This document shows, piece after piece, positions 32,739-41,155 of a DNA stretch of 64,000 nt. The notes beneath the pieces were generated by a model. That model was not told the DNA's origin. It searched no databases and worked only from the letters and a program-made list of their open reading frames with translations. How positions within the stretch are numbered: the first letter of the stretch is position 1; each line of letters opens with the position of its first letter. Origin of the DNA: Mangrovibrevibacter kandeliae (GTDB taxonomy: Bacteria > Pseudomonadota > Alphaproteobacteria > Rhizobiales > Rhizobiaceae); the NCBI RefSeq assembly GCF_024519155.1, contig NZ_JANIFJ010000001.1, positions 186,001 to 250,000 on the forward strand, in the 5' to 3' direction. The translations under genes and the position numbers were made by a program.

Positions 32739-33946
32739 GCGCCACCTTCGGCGAGCAGCCGAAGCAGCGCCGGCATGACCGCCTGCGCGTCCGCGATGAT
32801 CGACAGCTCCGCGCGCTCCACCATCGCCGCATGCAGGTCGGTGTTGACCGCGACGACGTGCTCGCATCCGGCAATGCCCTGCAGATGCTGCGGCGCCCCG
32901 GCAATGCCGAGAGCAAAATAGCAGTCCGCGTCGAGCACGGTTCCCGACGCGCCGACCTGCGCGGCGCGCGGCATCAGGCCGGCATCGCAGACGACGCGGC
33001 TCGCGCCTGGGGTCGCGCCGAGGGCGGCGGCGAGATGCTTGAAGCTCGTGAAGTCGGTGATGCCGTTGCCCGCCGAGACGACGAAGCGCGCATCTGCCAG
33101 CGACACCGTCGCGGGATCGGCCGGAACCGCTTCGGCGCGGAGGATGCCGGGCGTCGTCTCGGTTGGTTCGCACGGGTCGATCGTGCGCGCCTCGTGCGGG
33201 TCGCCCAGATGCGGCGCCACCCGACCTTCGCCAAGCGTCATCAGGCGCGGCGGTGCACCGGCCTGCTCGCGCCTGCGGCCGCCGGTCGGACGGATCGCCG
33301 TGCGGGCCGACAGCTGCTCGACATCGGCAAACAACGGCTCGCCGAGGGAGACGGCGACTCGGCGGGCGAGGTCGCCGCCATCGGGCGATTCGGGAAACAG
33401 GATGTGACGCGGCGCGCGGGCTGCGATCTCGGCGAGAAGGGCCGCGGCGAGCGTCTCCGGGGCATAGCCGAGGGACGGCAGCGCCAGCAGCCGGTCGGCA
33501 CCCGCCGCGCCCGCATCGTCGACCAGTGGCGGCGCAAGAAGCACGACGGCGCCCCCGTCCGCATCGGCCAGGAGCCGTGCGCCACCCAGCACCTGCCGGT
33601 CGTGTCCCGTCAGCCGGCCGTCCGGTGCGTCGGCAACCGCGAAGACGAGAAAGGCCGGCTCGGCAACGACGCGCGGGGTCGGCGCGGCCAAAAGAGTCGT
33701 GCTGGCCGGCGGGGTGGCGCTCATCGCACCGATCGCGACGGAGGGCGACGAGCCCGCGTGCTGGGTCCGGTCGAGCCGCAGACGGGCCCCGCCGGGCACG
33801 CGGGCTCGGGCGATCTCGACACGCGGGTCGTGTCGCGGACGCCCGCCCGGCGTCTCGGGCCGCCTGGCGAGGTCGTAGCGCGGTCGCTGCCCGGGCACTG
33901 CCCTGGCCTGCCGCTCGGCGCGCGGATCCTTGCGCGGCCGGCTCAT
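32735..33946 (-). CDS. etfA: Electron transfer flavoprotein alpha subunit, dimethylglycine-pathway type
   Basis: 403 aa ETF alpha subunit. The C-terminal FAD domain is clear: VVSAGNGITDF, QVGASGTVLDADCYFALGIAGAPQHLQGI and VVAVNTDLHAAM. The N-terminus carries an Arg-rich extension of about 75 residues (MSRPRKDPRAERQARAVPGQ ... RLRLDRT) absent from housekeeping EtfA. Similar extensions occur in the EtfA encoded beside dgcAB in betaine-degrading bacteria. It overlaps both dgcB (4 bp) and etfB (4 bp), which indicates coupled translation and a dedicated complex. The extension could bind DgcB, but this is inference. Confidence 0.9.
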   Translation of the reverse strand: MSRPRKDPRAERQARAVPGQRPRYDLARRPETPGGRPRHDPRVEIARARVPGGARLRLDRTQHAGSSPSVAIGAMSATPPASTTLLAAPTPRVVAEPAFLVFAVADAPDGRLTGHDRQVLGGARLLADADGGAVVLLAPPLVDDAGAAGADRLLALPSLGYAPETLAAALLAEIAARAPRHILFPESPDGGDLARRVAVSLGEPLFADVEQLSARTAIRPTGGRRREQAGAPPRLMTLGEGRVAPHLGDPHEARTIDPCEPTETTPGILRAEAVPADPATVSLADARFVVSAGNGITDFTSFKHLAAALGATPGASRVVCDAGLMPRAAQVGASGTVLDADCYFALGIAGAPQHLQGIAGCEHVVAVNTDLHAAMVERAELSIIADAQAVMPALLRLLAEGGA

Positions 33947-35904
33947 TCGGCCGGCTCCAGGGCGGACATCGGCATCGCCGCTGCAACTGGAGGGCGCGCG
34001 GAGGCAGCCTGCGCGCCTGCGTCTACCGCCTGCAGCACGAGCTCGGCGATGTCGCGCACGTCAGGCCGCTCGCCGGTGACGCCCTCCAGCATCGCCGTAC
34101 AGGTGGGGCAGGCGACCGCGACGATGCCGGCGCCGGTGTCCTTCGCCTGGCCCATACGGATGTCGGGAATGCGCCGCTCGCCGGCGATGTCGGAGATCGG
34201 CGCCCCGCCGCCCCCGCCGCAGCACATCGAGCGCCTGCCCGAGCGCGCCATTTCGCGGCGCTCGGCGCCGATCCGATCGAGCAGCGCCCGCGGCGCCTCC
34301 ACCTCGCCGTTGTAGCGGCCGAGATAGCAGGGATCGTGATAGGCGACGGAGAGTCCTGCGACACTTCCCGCCGGCAGCCGCCCCGCCTCGATCAGCTCCA
34401 GCAGGAAGGCGGTGTGGTGGACCACGTCGAAGGTGCCGCCGAAGGCGGGATACTCGTTGCGCAGCGCATGCAGCGCATGCGGATCGGCGGTGAGGATGCG
34501 GGCGAAGCGGTATCGGGTAAGGGTCGCGACATTGTCTCGCGCGAGCCGCTGGAAGGTGGCCTCGTCGCCGAGGCGGCGGGCAGTGTCGCCGCAGTCGCGT
34601 TCCTCGGCGCCGAGCACGGCGAAGTCGACGCCCGCTCGCCGCAGGAGCGTCACCAGCGCGCGCAACGTGCGGCCGTAGCGCAGGTCGTAGGCGCCTTCGC
34701 CGAGCCAGAGCAGAACGTCGCAGGTGCCGGTGTCCGCAAGCCGCGGCAGGTCGAGCCCGGCGGCGAAGTCGGTGCGCGCGGCGAGCGCCCGGCCGCCCGG
34801 CTCGTCGGCGCCGCGCAGCTCGCCCAGCGTCTCCGCCGCCTTCATCGGAACGGCGCCGAGCTCCAGCGTCTGGAAGCGCCGCAGGCCGACGATGGCATCG
34901 ACGTGCTCGATCATCATCGGGCATTCCTCGACGCAGGCCCGGCAGGTGGTGCAGGACCACAGCGTGTCCGGATGGATCATCGCGTCCGCGCCGATCACCG
35001 GTCGCGTCAGGCCGCCGATACCGGCGACGGGCCGTGCCTCGGGATAGGGGCTGCCCGCATAGTGCCGGTTGTCGGCCTCCGGGGCGATCGCTGCGGCGAG
35101 ATCCTGGATCAGCCGCTTCGGGTTCAGCGGCTGGCCGGCGGCGAAGGCCGGGCAGGCGGTCTCGCAGCGGCCGCACTGGATGCAGGCGTCGAGACCGGCG
35201 AGCTGGTTCCAGGCAAGATCGGCCGGCGTCTCCACGCCGAGCTTGGGAGCGTCGAGGTCGAGCGGCCTCAGGGCGCTCGCGCGCTCGCCCTCGAAGCGGC
35301 CGGGGCGCGGATGGGCGGCGAGGTGGATCGCACCGGCGAGCGCGTGGCGCATCGGTCCCGCCCGCACCTGCCAGGCAAGGCCGAGCCCGCCTGCGGCGGC
35401 GAGGAGGAGGCCGAGCGCCGACAGCGGCGGCAGGGAAGCGCCCGCCGCGGCAAGGCCCGCGGTGAGGAGGCCGCCGAGCGCATAGGCGAGGAGCAGGATC
35501 GGCAGGATCTGGAACCTGCCGCCGGACAGGCGTCTCGGCCGCTGCGGATACCGACGCGCGCCGACCAGGAGCGCGCCGGCGAGGGTGACGGCGAAGGCGA
35601 GCGCGACAAGGCCGAGCCAGATCCGGCTCTGGCCGAGCGGCGGCACGGCGGTCAGCACCGACAGGGCCGAGGCGGCGAGAAGGCCGCCGGCGACCACCAT
35701 GTGCATGCGCGAGGCATACGCGTCGCGCGCAACGACATGATGGACGTCGACGAGGTAGCGCTTCGGCAGCGCCACCAGACCGCGTGCCCAGTCGACCAAG
35801 GCCGGCCGGCCGGCGCGCCAGTGCCGGAAGCGTCGCCAGGCCTGGAGCGCGGCGAGCGCCAGCATGGCGAGGACGACGTAGGGGAGGAGCGCGGCGGGGG
35901 TCAT
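33943..35904 (-). CDS. dgcB: Membrane iron-sulfur oxidoreductase, dimethylglycine catabolism protein DgcB
   Basis: 653 aa HdrD/GlpC-like membrane protein assigned to dimethylglycine catabolism from context. An N-terminal domain of about six helices (residues 1-180) has His residues at about 55, 56 and 68 that could bind heme b. Two [4Fe-4S] ferredoxin motifs follow: CIQCGRCETACP from residue 241 and CTTCRACVEECP from residue 318. Two Cys-rich (CCG-type) domains close the protein; the second has HDPCYLGRYNG and CCGGGGGAP, the first is reduced to ERDCGDTARRLG. It probably takes electrons from DgcA through EtfAB to quinone. It overlaps etfA by 4 bp and is separated from dgcA by a 367-bp repeat-bearing gap. 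Confidence 0.9.
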   Translation of the reverse strand: MTPAALLPYVVLAMLALAALQAWRRFRHWRAGRPALVDWARGLVALPKRYLVDVHHVVARDAYASRMHMVVAGGLLAASALSVLTAVPPLGQSRIWLGLVALAFAVTLAGALLVGARRYPQRPRRLSGGRFQILPILLLAYALGGLLTAGLAAAGASLPPLSALGLLLAAAGGLGLAWQVRAGPMRHALAGAIHLAAHPRPGRFEGERASALRPLDLDAPKLGVETPADLAWNQLAGLDACIQCGRCETACPAFAAGQPLNPKRLIQDLAAAIAPEADNRHYAGSPYPEARPVAGIGGLTRPVIGADAMIHPDTLWSCTTCRACVEECPMMIEHVDAIVGLRRFQTLELGAVPMKAAETLGELRGADEPGGRALAARTDFAAGLDLPRLADTGTCDVLLWLGEGAYDLRYGRTLRALVTLLRRAGVDFAVLGAEERDCGDTARRLGDEATFQRLARDNVATLTRYRFARILTADPHALHALRNEYPAFGGTFDVVHHTAFLLELIEAGRLPAGSVAGLSVAYHDPCYLGRYNGEVEAPRALLDRIGAERREMARSGRRSMCCGGGGGAPISDIAGERRIPDIRMGQAKDTGAGIVAVACPTCTAMLEGVTGERPDVRDIAELVLQAVDAGAQAASARPPVAAAMPMSALEPAE

Positions 35905-36271
35905 GCCGGAGCCTGCTGGACGGGCGGCGCCGCCATGGCACCCCCCTCTGCCCTGCCGGGCATCTCCCCCTCAAGGGGGGAGATCGGCCTGCGCTCTTGC
36001 TGGCGCCTGTCTGCAACGGTTCGCGAGGCGGCATTGATGAGGCTCGGATGGCCGTCCGAGCGGGCGCTGGTCTCTCGGCTTGGAAGGCACGGCAAAACCA
36101 TCCAAGCCGCGTGATCTCCCCCCTTGAGGGGGAGATGCCGGCAGGCAGAGGGGGGTACCGGAGCCCAATGCGCCCCACGGGACGGCGGATGATCCGCGGA
36201 CCGGCAGCCGCCCCCGCCGACTGTCGCCACCGGGCCGGTCGGCTTGAGCATCCGAAGCCGCACCGCGCCCA
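35905..36271. other. dgcA-dgcB intergenic region without a gene
   Basis: This 367-bp gap between dgcA and dgcB carries a repeat element with inverted termini (35941-36156) and otherwise no credible gene. A dgcB promoter may lie here, but I see no obvious one. Confidence 0.6.
35941..36156. repeat. Palindromic repeat pair in inverted orientation (REP/MITE-like)
   Basis: Two near-identical copies of a 44-45 bp sequence lie in opposite orientation: 35941-35985 and 36113-36156. Each begins with a C-rich CCCCCCTCTGCC block, then TGCCGG, and ends in a palindrome ATCTCCCCCTC-AAGGGGGGAGAT (shown in two halves). They differ by only a few bases and enclose 127 bp of non-coding sequence. Similar CTCCCCCT/AGGGGGAG palindromes are frequent between rhizobial genes. 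The pair looks like a BIME or a small non-autonomous element. I see no target-site duplication. Confidence 0.8.
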
Positions 36272-38317
36272 TCAGATGTCCTTGCACAGGCGCAGCGCGT
36301 CGTAGATCGCGGCGTGGATGTTGCGCCCGGCGACGGCATCGCCGATGCGGTAGAGGGCGAAGCCGCCCGAACCATTGGAGGTCCAGGGCTGCGGCCGGCC
36401 GGCGACGATCGCCGCCTGGTCGATCTGGCCCTTGTTGATCGAGCGGTCCTTCAGCCCGGGATAAAGCCCGTCCACCGGCAGCGTGCCGTAGTCGACGACG
36501 ACGCGGTCGACGACCCGCTCCTCCTCGGCATCCGTCATGGTGTTGCGCAGCGCCGCGACGAGCCGGTTGCCTTCGGGGTAGACCTCGATCAGCTCCATGT
36601 TCGGCGTCATGATCACGCCGAGCTTGTAGAGCTCGCGCAGGTGGACCGGCTGGTTCGTGGTGCCGACCTCCTCGGCCGCCATGCGGTCGTGGGTGGCAAG
36701 CTCGACGAGGCAGCCGCGCTTGGCGAGATGCTCGGCCGCGGAGGCCGCATTGTGCTGTCCCATCTCGTCATAGAGGAGGACCGAGCCGGTCGGCTCGACG
36801 GTTCCGTCGAGCACGTCCCAGGTCGAGACGACGTGCTCGGCGCCCTTGGCATGGCCGAGGCTCGGCCGGCCGCCAGTGGCGAGGATGACGACGTCGGGCG
36901 CCTCGGCGGCGATGGCGGCCTCGCCCGCCTCGGTGCCGAGGCGGAGGTCGACGCCGAGCTTGCCGACCTGGCCGACCAGCCAGCGCGGGATGCCGGACAG
37001 CGCCTCGCGCCAGGTGGCCCTCGCGGCGGTGTTGATCTGGCCGCCGAGCCGCGCCTCCTTCTCGAACAGCACGACGGCATGGCCGCGCTCGGCCAGCACG
37101 CGCGCCGCCTCGAGGCCGCCGACGCCGCCGCCGACGACCACCGCCTTCAGCCGCTTCTCGGCCTTGGGAATGACGTGCGGCATCGTCGCCTCGCGCCCGG
37201 TCGCCGCGTTCTGGATGCAGAGCGCGTCGCCGCCGACATAGATGCGGTCGATGCAGTAGCCGGCGCCGACGCACTGGCGGATGTCGTCGGCGCGGCCTTC
37301 GGACAGCTTCCTGACGAGGTGCGGGTCGGCGATGTGAGCGCGGGTCATCGCGATCATGTCGACATGGCCCTCTGCGACCGCGCGGGCGCCGGTGGCGAGG
37401 TCGGTGACGCGCTGGGCATGGAACACCGGCACGTCCACCTCACGCTTGATGGCGCTCGGCAGGAACAGGAAGGGCGCGACGGGGAAGCTCATGTTGGGCA
37501 GCGAGACGGCATGGGCGATGTGATCGCGCGCCTGGCCGCCGATGATGTTGAGGAAGTCGACGAGGCCGCGCCTGACGTATTCGCTGGCGATGGTCAGGCA
37601 GTCCTCGTGGCTGAGCCCGCCCTTCAGCATCTCGTCGCCCGACATGCGGATGCCGATGACGTAGTCGTCGCCGACCGCCTCGCGGATCGCCGACAGCACC
37701 TCGATGCCGAAGCGCATGCGGTTCGCGAGGCTGCCGCCGTACTTGTCGGTGCGATGGTTGGAGGAGGGCGACCAGAACTGGTCGACGAGGTGGCCGTGCG
37801 CCGCCGAAATCTCGCAGCCGTCGAGGCCGCCGTCCCTGCAGCGCCGCGCGGCGCTGGCGAAGTCGGCGACGATGCGGTCGATCTCCTCCTGCTCCAGCTC
37901 CTTGGCGATCGACCGGGAGGCCGGCTCGCGCGTCGGCGAAGCGGATTTGACCGGGAACCAGTGCTCGGTGTCCCACTTGGTGCGCCGGCCCATGTGGGTC
38001 AGCTGGATCATCAGCCTGGCGCCGTGCCGGTGGATGCGGTCGGAGAACTCGCGGAAGAAGGGGATGACGCCGTCGTCGGCGACGGAGATCTGGTTCCAGG
38101 GCGCGGCGGGGCTGTCGAGCGCGACCGAGGAGGAGCCGCCGAACATCGTCAGCCCGATGCCGCCCTTGGCCTTCTCTTCGTGGTAAAGCTGGTAACGCTC
38201 CTGCGGCCGCCCGCCGCTGCCGTAACCCGGCGCGTGGCTGGTCGACATCACCCGGTTGCGGATGGTGAGGCCCTTGATGGTCAGCGGCTTCAGGAGAGCG
38301 TCGGCATTGGCGATCAT
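36272..38317 (-). CDS. dgcA: Dimethylglycine demethylase subunit DgcA (FMN/FAD oxidoreductase)
   Basis: 681 aa enzyme of the trimethylamine dehydrogenase/dienoyl-CoA reductase group; in this gene context it demethylates dimethylglycine to sarcosine. The FMN TIM barrel spans about 1-345 (MIQLTHMGRR, ISAAHGHLVDQFWSP with the active-site His, FGIEVL). The Fe-S region follows at 349-367, then a Rossmann domain (VVVGGGVGGLEAARVLAERGH, about 392) and a second nucleotide domain to about 650. The Fe-S motif has Cys349, Cys355 and Cys367, but the expected second cysteine is Ala352. It lies between gbcB and dgcB, with repeat-bearing gaps on both sides. Confidence 0.9.
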   Translation of the reverse strand: MIANADALLKPLTIKGLTIRNRVMSTSHAPGYGSGGRPQERYQLYHEEKAKGGIGLTMFGGSSSVALDSPAAPWNQISVADDGVIPFFREFSDRIHRHGARLMIQLTHMGRRTKWDTEHWFPVKSASPTREPASRSIAKELEQEEIDRIVADFASAARRCRDGGLDGCEISAAHGHLVDQFWSPSSNHRTDKYGGSLANRMRFGIEVLSAIREAVGDDYVIGIRMSGDEMLKGGLSHEDCLTIASEYVRRGLVDFLNIIGGQARDHIAHAVSLPNMSFPVAPFLFLPSAIKREVDVPVFHAQRVTDLATGARAVAEGHVDMIAMTRAHIADPHLVRKLSEGRADDIRQCVGAGYCIDRIYVGGDALCIQNAATGREATMPHVIPKAEKRLKAVVVGGGVGGLEAARVLAERGHAVVLFEKEARLGGQINTAARATWREALSGIPRWLVGQVGKLGVDLRLGTEAGEAAIAAEAPDVVILATGGRPSLGHAKGAEHVVSTWDVLDGTVEPTGSVLLYDEMGQHNAASAAEHLAKRGCLVELATHDRMAAEEVGTTNQPVHLRELYKLGVIMTPNMELIEVYPEGNRLVAALRNTMTDAEEERVVDRVVVDYGTLPVDGLYPGLKDRSINKGQIDQAAIVAGRPQPWTSNGSGGFALYRIGDAVAGRNIHAAIYDALRLCKDI

Positions 38318-38439
38318 GAGGGCAGGCCGTGATGAGAGGCGGGGTCTCCGCTCAGGGGAAGTGCCCAGGCGCCTGATGAGGGCATGGGGTGAAGAGCATC
38401 ATTCCGTCCTGCGGAAGGCGCACCGCCGCGACCCTGACC

Positions 38440-38580
38440 CGGCGGCTGCGCCGCCACCCTCTCCCCCGAGGGGAGAGGAGGGGCGTTCCATCCGGGGCCG
38501 CTGTGTCTGAGGGCGAAGCCGCAAACAGCGAAGCCGCGTCCTTCTCCCCTGAGGAGAGAAGTCCCGGCAGGGGGTGAGGG
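38440..38580. repeat. Cluster of palindromic repeats between gbcB and dgcA
   Basis: Three hairpin-forming sequences lie in the 292-bp gbcB-dgcA gap: GGCGGC-tgc-GCCGCC (38440-38454), CCTCTCCCC...GGGGAGAGG (about 38458-38479) and CTTCTCCCC-tga-GGAGAGAAG (about 38541-38561). The last is followed by GTCCCGGCAGGGGGTGAGGG. The CTCTCCCC and CCGGCAGGGGGTGAGG blocks are typical of dispersed rhizobial palindromes and are unlike the repeat at 35941-36156. The rest of the gap (38318-38439) shows no gene. Confidence 0.65.
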
Positions 38581-38609
38581 GGAGCGCGCGCCATGCCGCA
38601 GCATCGTTG

Positions 38610-39716
38610 CTACCGGTCGATCACGAGGTCGCTGGTCGGCTTGGAGCAGCAGAGCAGCGTCATGCCGTTGTCGATCTCGCGCTGGCGGATGCCGCCGCCG
38701 TGCTTCATGTCGACGGTGCCGGAGACGAGCTTCGACTTGCAGGTGCCGCAGACGCCCTTGGTGCAGGAGGAGGGCAGGCGCATGCCGGCACGACGGGCCG
38801 CCTCGAGCACCGTCAGGTCGGCCGGCACCTCGACGACGCGCTTGGTCTTGGCGAACTCGACGCGATAGGTCTTCACCGCCGAGTCGATCTCGGCCTGCGC
38901 CTCGGCGATCGCCTCCTGCGCCTCCTCGGTGAAGTCCTCGAAGTTGAAGCTCTCCTGGTGGTAGCGCGTCATCGGGAAGCCGGCGCCGCGCAAGACGGTG
39001 CGCATCGCGTCCATGAAGGGCGTCGGCCCGCAGACGAAGATCTCGCGCTCCAGGAAGTCCGGCGCCACCGCCTTGAGGACGTCGAGATTGATCCGTCCGC
39101 GCAGGCCGCTCCAGGGCTCGCCCGGCGCGTCGCGCTCGACGACGTGGAACGGCCGGATCGAGCGGTTGCGGCGCGCCATGAAATCCAGCTCGTCGCGGAA
39201 CACGATGTCGGACGGCGAACGCGCCGCGTGCAGGAAGACGATGTCGGCGATCAGCGCGAGATCGTAGGACGAGCGCGTCATCGACATCAGCGGCGTGATG
39301 CCCGAGCCGCCGGAGATGAAGAGGTACTTCGTCGCCGCCATCCCGGACCAGGAGAAGGTGCCCATCGGAATGGTCGCCTTCAGCATCATGCCAGGCTTGA
39401 ATTCGTCGTGCAGCCAGTTCGAGACCGGCCCGCCCGGCACGCGCTTGACGGTGATCGACACCGTGTCCGGCCGGGATGGCGGCGAGGAGATCGTGTAGCA
39501 GCGGTGGATCGTCTCGCCCGAAATCTCGAACTCGAAGGTCAGGAACTGGCCGGAGATGAACTCAAACTGGCGGCGGTTGCGCGGCGCGAAGACGAAGGTC
39601 TTGACGTCGTGCGTCTCCTCCCGCACGGCGCGGCAGATCAGGACGTCGTCCTCTTCCGGCTCCCAGCGGAAGTAGCCGGTCGGAATCGGGCCGGCGGTCG
39701 GCGCGGGCGCATCCAT
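38610..39716 (-). CDS. gbcB: Glycine betaine monooxygenase reductase subunit
   Basis: 368 aa reductase that passes electrons from NAD(P)H to the Rieske subunit GbcA. The order is an FAD domain (HRCYTISSPPSRPD), an NAD domain (YLFISGGSGITPLMSM and FVCGPTPFMDAM) and a C-terminal plant-type [2Fe-2S] ferredoxin. The cluster ligands are in SSCTKGVCGTCKSKL and LLCCSKP. The first 25 residues are a Pro-rich leader. It starts 12 bp after the gbcA stop, so the two are cotranscribed. Converting betaine to dimethylglycine releases formaldehyde. Confidence 0.95.
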   Translation of the reverse strand: MDAPAPTAGPIPTGYFRWEPEEDDVLICRAVREETHDVKTFVFAPRNRRQFEFISGQFLTFEFEISGETIHRCYTISSPPSRPDTVSITVKRVPGGPVSNWLHDEFKPGMMLKATIPMGTFSWSGMAATKYLFISGGSGITPLMSMTRSSYDLALIADIVFLHAARSPSDIVFRDELDFMARRNRSIRPFHVVERDAPGEPWSGLRGRINLDVLKAVAPDFLEREIFVCGPTPFMDAMRTVLRGAGFPMTRYHQESFNFEDFTEEAQEAIAEAQAEIDSAVKTYRVEFAKTKRVVEVPADLTVLEAARRAGMRLPSSCTKGVCGTCKSKLVSGTVDMKHGGGIRQREIDNGMTLLCCSKPTSDLVIDR

Positions 39717-39728
39717 CGCAGCTTGCCC

Positions 39729-41000
39729 TTACTCGGCCGTGCGCGGGTCGGCGTGCGCCCGCATGCGCTTGACGTACCAGTTGGCGAACTTTTCGACGAG
39801 CATCTCGGTGTGCGGCGAGTAGGGCCCGGGTTCGTAGGCAGCGGTGCGCGCGCCTTGCTGGCAGAAGCCGACGAGTTCGGAATCCTGCGCGTTGGTCGCC
39901 ATCCAGACGGATATCAGGTTGTCGAGATCGTAGTCGACCCCCTCGACCGCGTCCTTGTGGACCAGCCACTTGGTGCGAAGCAGCGAGCGCTCGGCGTCGA
40001 GCGGCAGCACCGAGAAGGTGACGATGTGGTCGCCCATGAAGTGGTGCCAGGAGTTCGGCTGCGTCCAGAAGTGCAGGCCGCCGATCTTGGCGTTGTCGAG
40101 GCTGCCCAGCAGCTTGCGGCAGGCCGCCTTGGTGTCGAGCGTGTGGCTCTCGCCCTCGCCGTCGAGCGGCAGGCGCTCGGTGCGGTAGCCCGTCACCATG
40201 TCGTCGAGATGCTCCTGCTCGCGCGAGGGCAGGCCCATCGCCTCCCACTCGCCGTGCTTGTCGGTGAGCATGCAGGCGTAGCGGGTGGCGTTCGCCCGCT
40301 CGGTGTCGTCCAGCTCCTCGGGCGCGAAGCCGAAGCCGTAGGCAAAGAGCGGCACGGTCAGCTCGGGATGGTTCGCGTTGCAATGGTAGCACTCGCGATT
40401 GTTCTCCATCGTGAGTTTCCAGTTGCCCGGCTCGATGAGGTCGTGCTGGTAGGCGATCTTGGTGTCCCGCACGTTGTGCGGGGCGATGTAAGGCGCCATC
40501 ACCCGCGCCATCTCGTCGAAATCCGCCGGCGGCTCGTCGGCGAGACAGATGAAGAGCAGGCCTTCGAGCGACCGCAGGTGCACCGGCTTGAGGCCATGGC
40601 AGCTGCGGTCGAAGCCGTCGCCCATGTGCTCGGCATGGATGAGGGCGCCGTTCAGGTCGTAGGTCCAGGAGTGGTAGCGGCAGACGAGATTGCCGACGGT
40701 GGTCTTCTCCTCGTGCACCAGCCGCGCGCCCCGGTGCCGGCAGACATTGTGGAAGGCGCGGACCGCGCCGTCGTCGTCACGCACGATGGCGACCGAGTTC
40801 CTGCCGACGTCGACGACCATGACGTCGCCCGGCTCCGGCACGTCCGGCTCGACACCGACAAAGATCCAGTGACGGCCGAAGATGACCTCGAGGTCCGCCT
40901 CGAAGATCTCCGGGCTCGTGTAGAACGGCGCTTCCAGGCTGTAGCCCGGACGGCGGCGGCGCAGGAGGTCGAGCAGCGGATTGGACACGAAATCGAGCAT
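39729..41000 (-). CDS. gbcA: Glycine betaine monooxygenase oxygenase subunit (Rieske)
   Basis: 423 aa Rieske-type ring-hydroxylating-family oxygenase that demethylates glycine betaine. The Rieske ligands are Cys87, His89, Cys107 and His110 (NVCRHRGARL and LVCRYHSWTYD). The mononuclear iron site lies in NNRECYHCNANHPEL, with the conserved His pair, and an Asp in the C-terminal half. Length and the opening LEAPFYTSPEIFEADLEVIFGRHWIFVG fit the GbcA/StcD2-like group. The promoter region at 41001-41155 carries the CCGACATC-type repeats. It is adjacent to gbcB, as in Pseudomonas betaine loci. Confidence 0.95.
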   Translation of the reverse strand: MLDFVSNPLLDLLRRRRPGYSLEAPFYTSPEIFEADLEVIFGRHWIFVGVEPDVPEPGDVMVVDVGRNSVAIVRDDDGAVRAFHNVCRHRGARLVHEEKTTVGNLVCRYHSWTYDLNGALIHAEHMGDGFDRSCHGLKPVHLRSLEGLLFICLADEPPADFDEMARVMAPYIAPHNVRDTKIAYQHDLIEPGNWKLTMENNRECYHCNANHPELTVPLFAYGFGFAPEELDDTERANATRYACMLTDKHGEWEAMGLPSREQEHLDDMVTGYRTERLPLDGEGESHTLDTKAACRKLLGSLDNAKIGGLHFWTQPNSWHHFMGDHIVTFSVLPLDAERSLLRTKWLVHKDAVEGVDYDLDNLISVWMATNAQDSELVGFCQQGARTAAYEPGPYSPHTEMLVEKFANWYVKRMRAHADPRTAE

Positions 41001-41023
41001 CGTAGCATCCTCGAAACGGCGGT

Positions 41024-41051
41024 GCAGACCGGGCCTCGGGCCCGTCTCTGC
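41024..41051 (-). promoter_or_regulatory. Hairpin in the gbcA leader
   Basis: GCAGA/TCTGC and CGGGCC/GGCCCG pair around a 3-nt loop with a small internal bulge, starting 24 bp upstream of the gbcA start. Because there is no T-run, I read it as leader structure rather than a terminator of sdaA. Confidence 0.35.
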
Positions 41052-41094
41052 CTGGAATTCTTCTATGTTTGCGAACTGTCACACTCTCTGAAAA

Positions 41095-41123
41095 GCGACA
41101 TCCTGTTACGCCTTTCCGACCTG
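41095..41123 (-). promoter_or_regulatory. Direct repeat operator candidate upstream of gbcA
   Basis: GCGACATC (41095-41102) and CCGACCTG (41116-41123) are 21 bp apart start to start, about 95 bp upstream of the gbcA start. The same arrangement occurs upstream of proV and soxB and between the two regulators. Two half-sites two helical turns apart are typical of AraC-family activators. Confidence 0.6.
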
Positions 41124-41155
41124 ATTTGAGGCAACGCCCGAACCTGCCTCACGAG

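Noticed and set aside
33163-36114. 983-codon open frame antisense to etfA and dgcB
   Set aside because: No recognisable motifs and Arg/Ala/Gly-rich, while the opposite strand has ferredoxin and ETF motifs.
35941-36156. CRISPR array
   Set aside because: Only two copies, in inverted orientation, with palindromic sequence and no regular spacers or cas genes.
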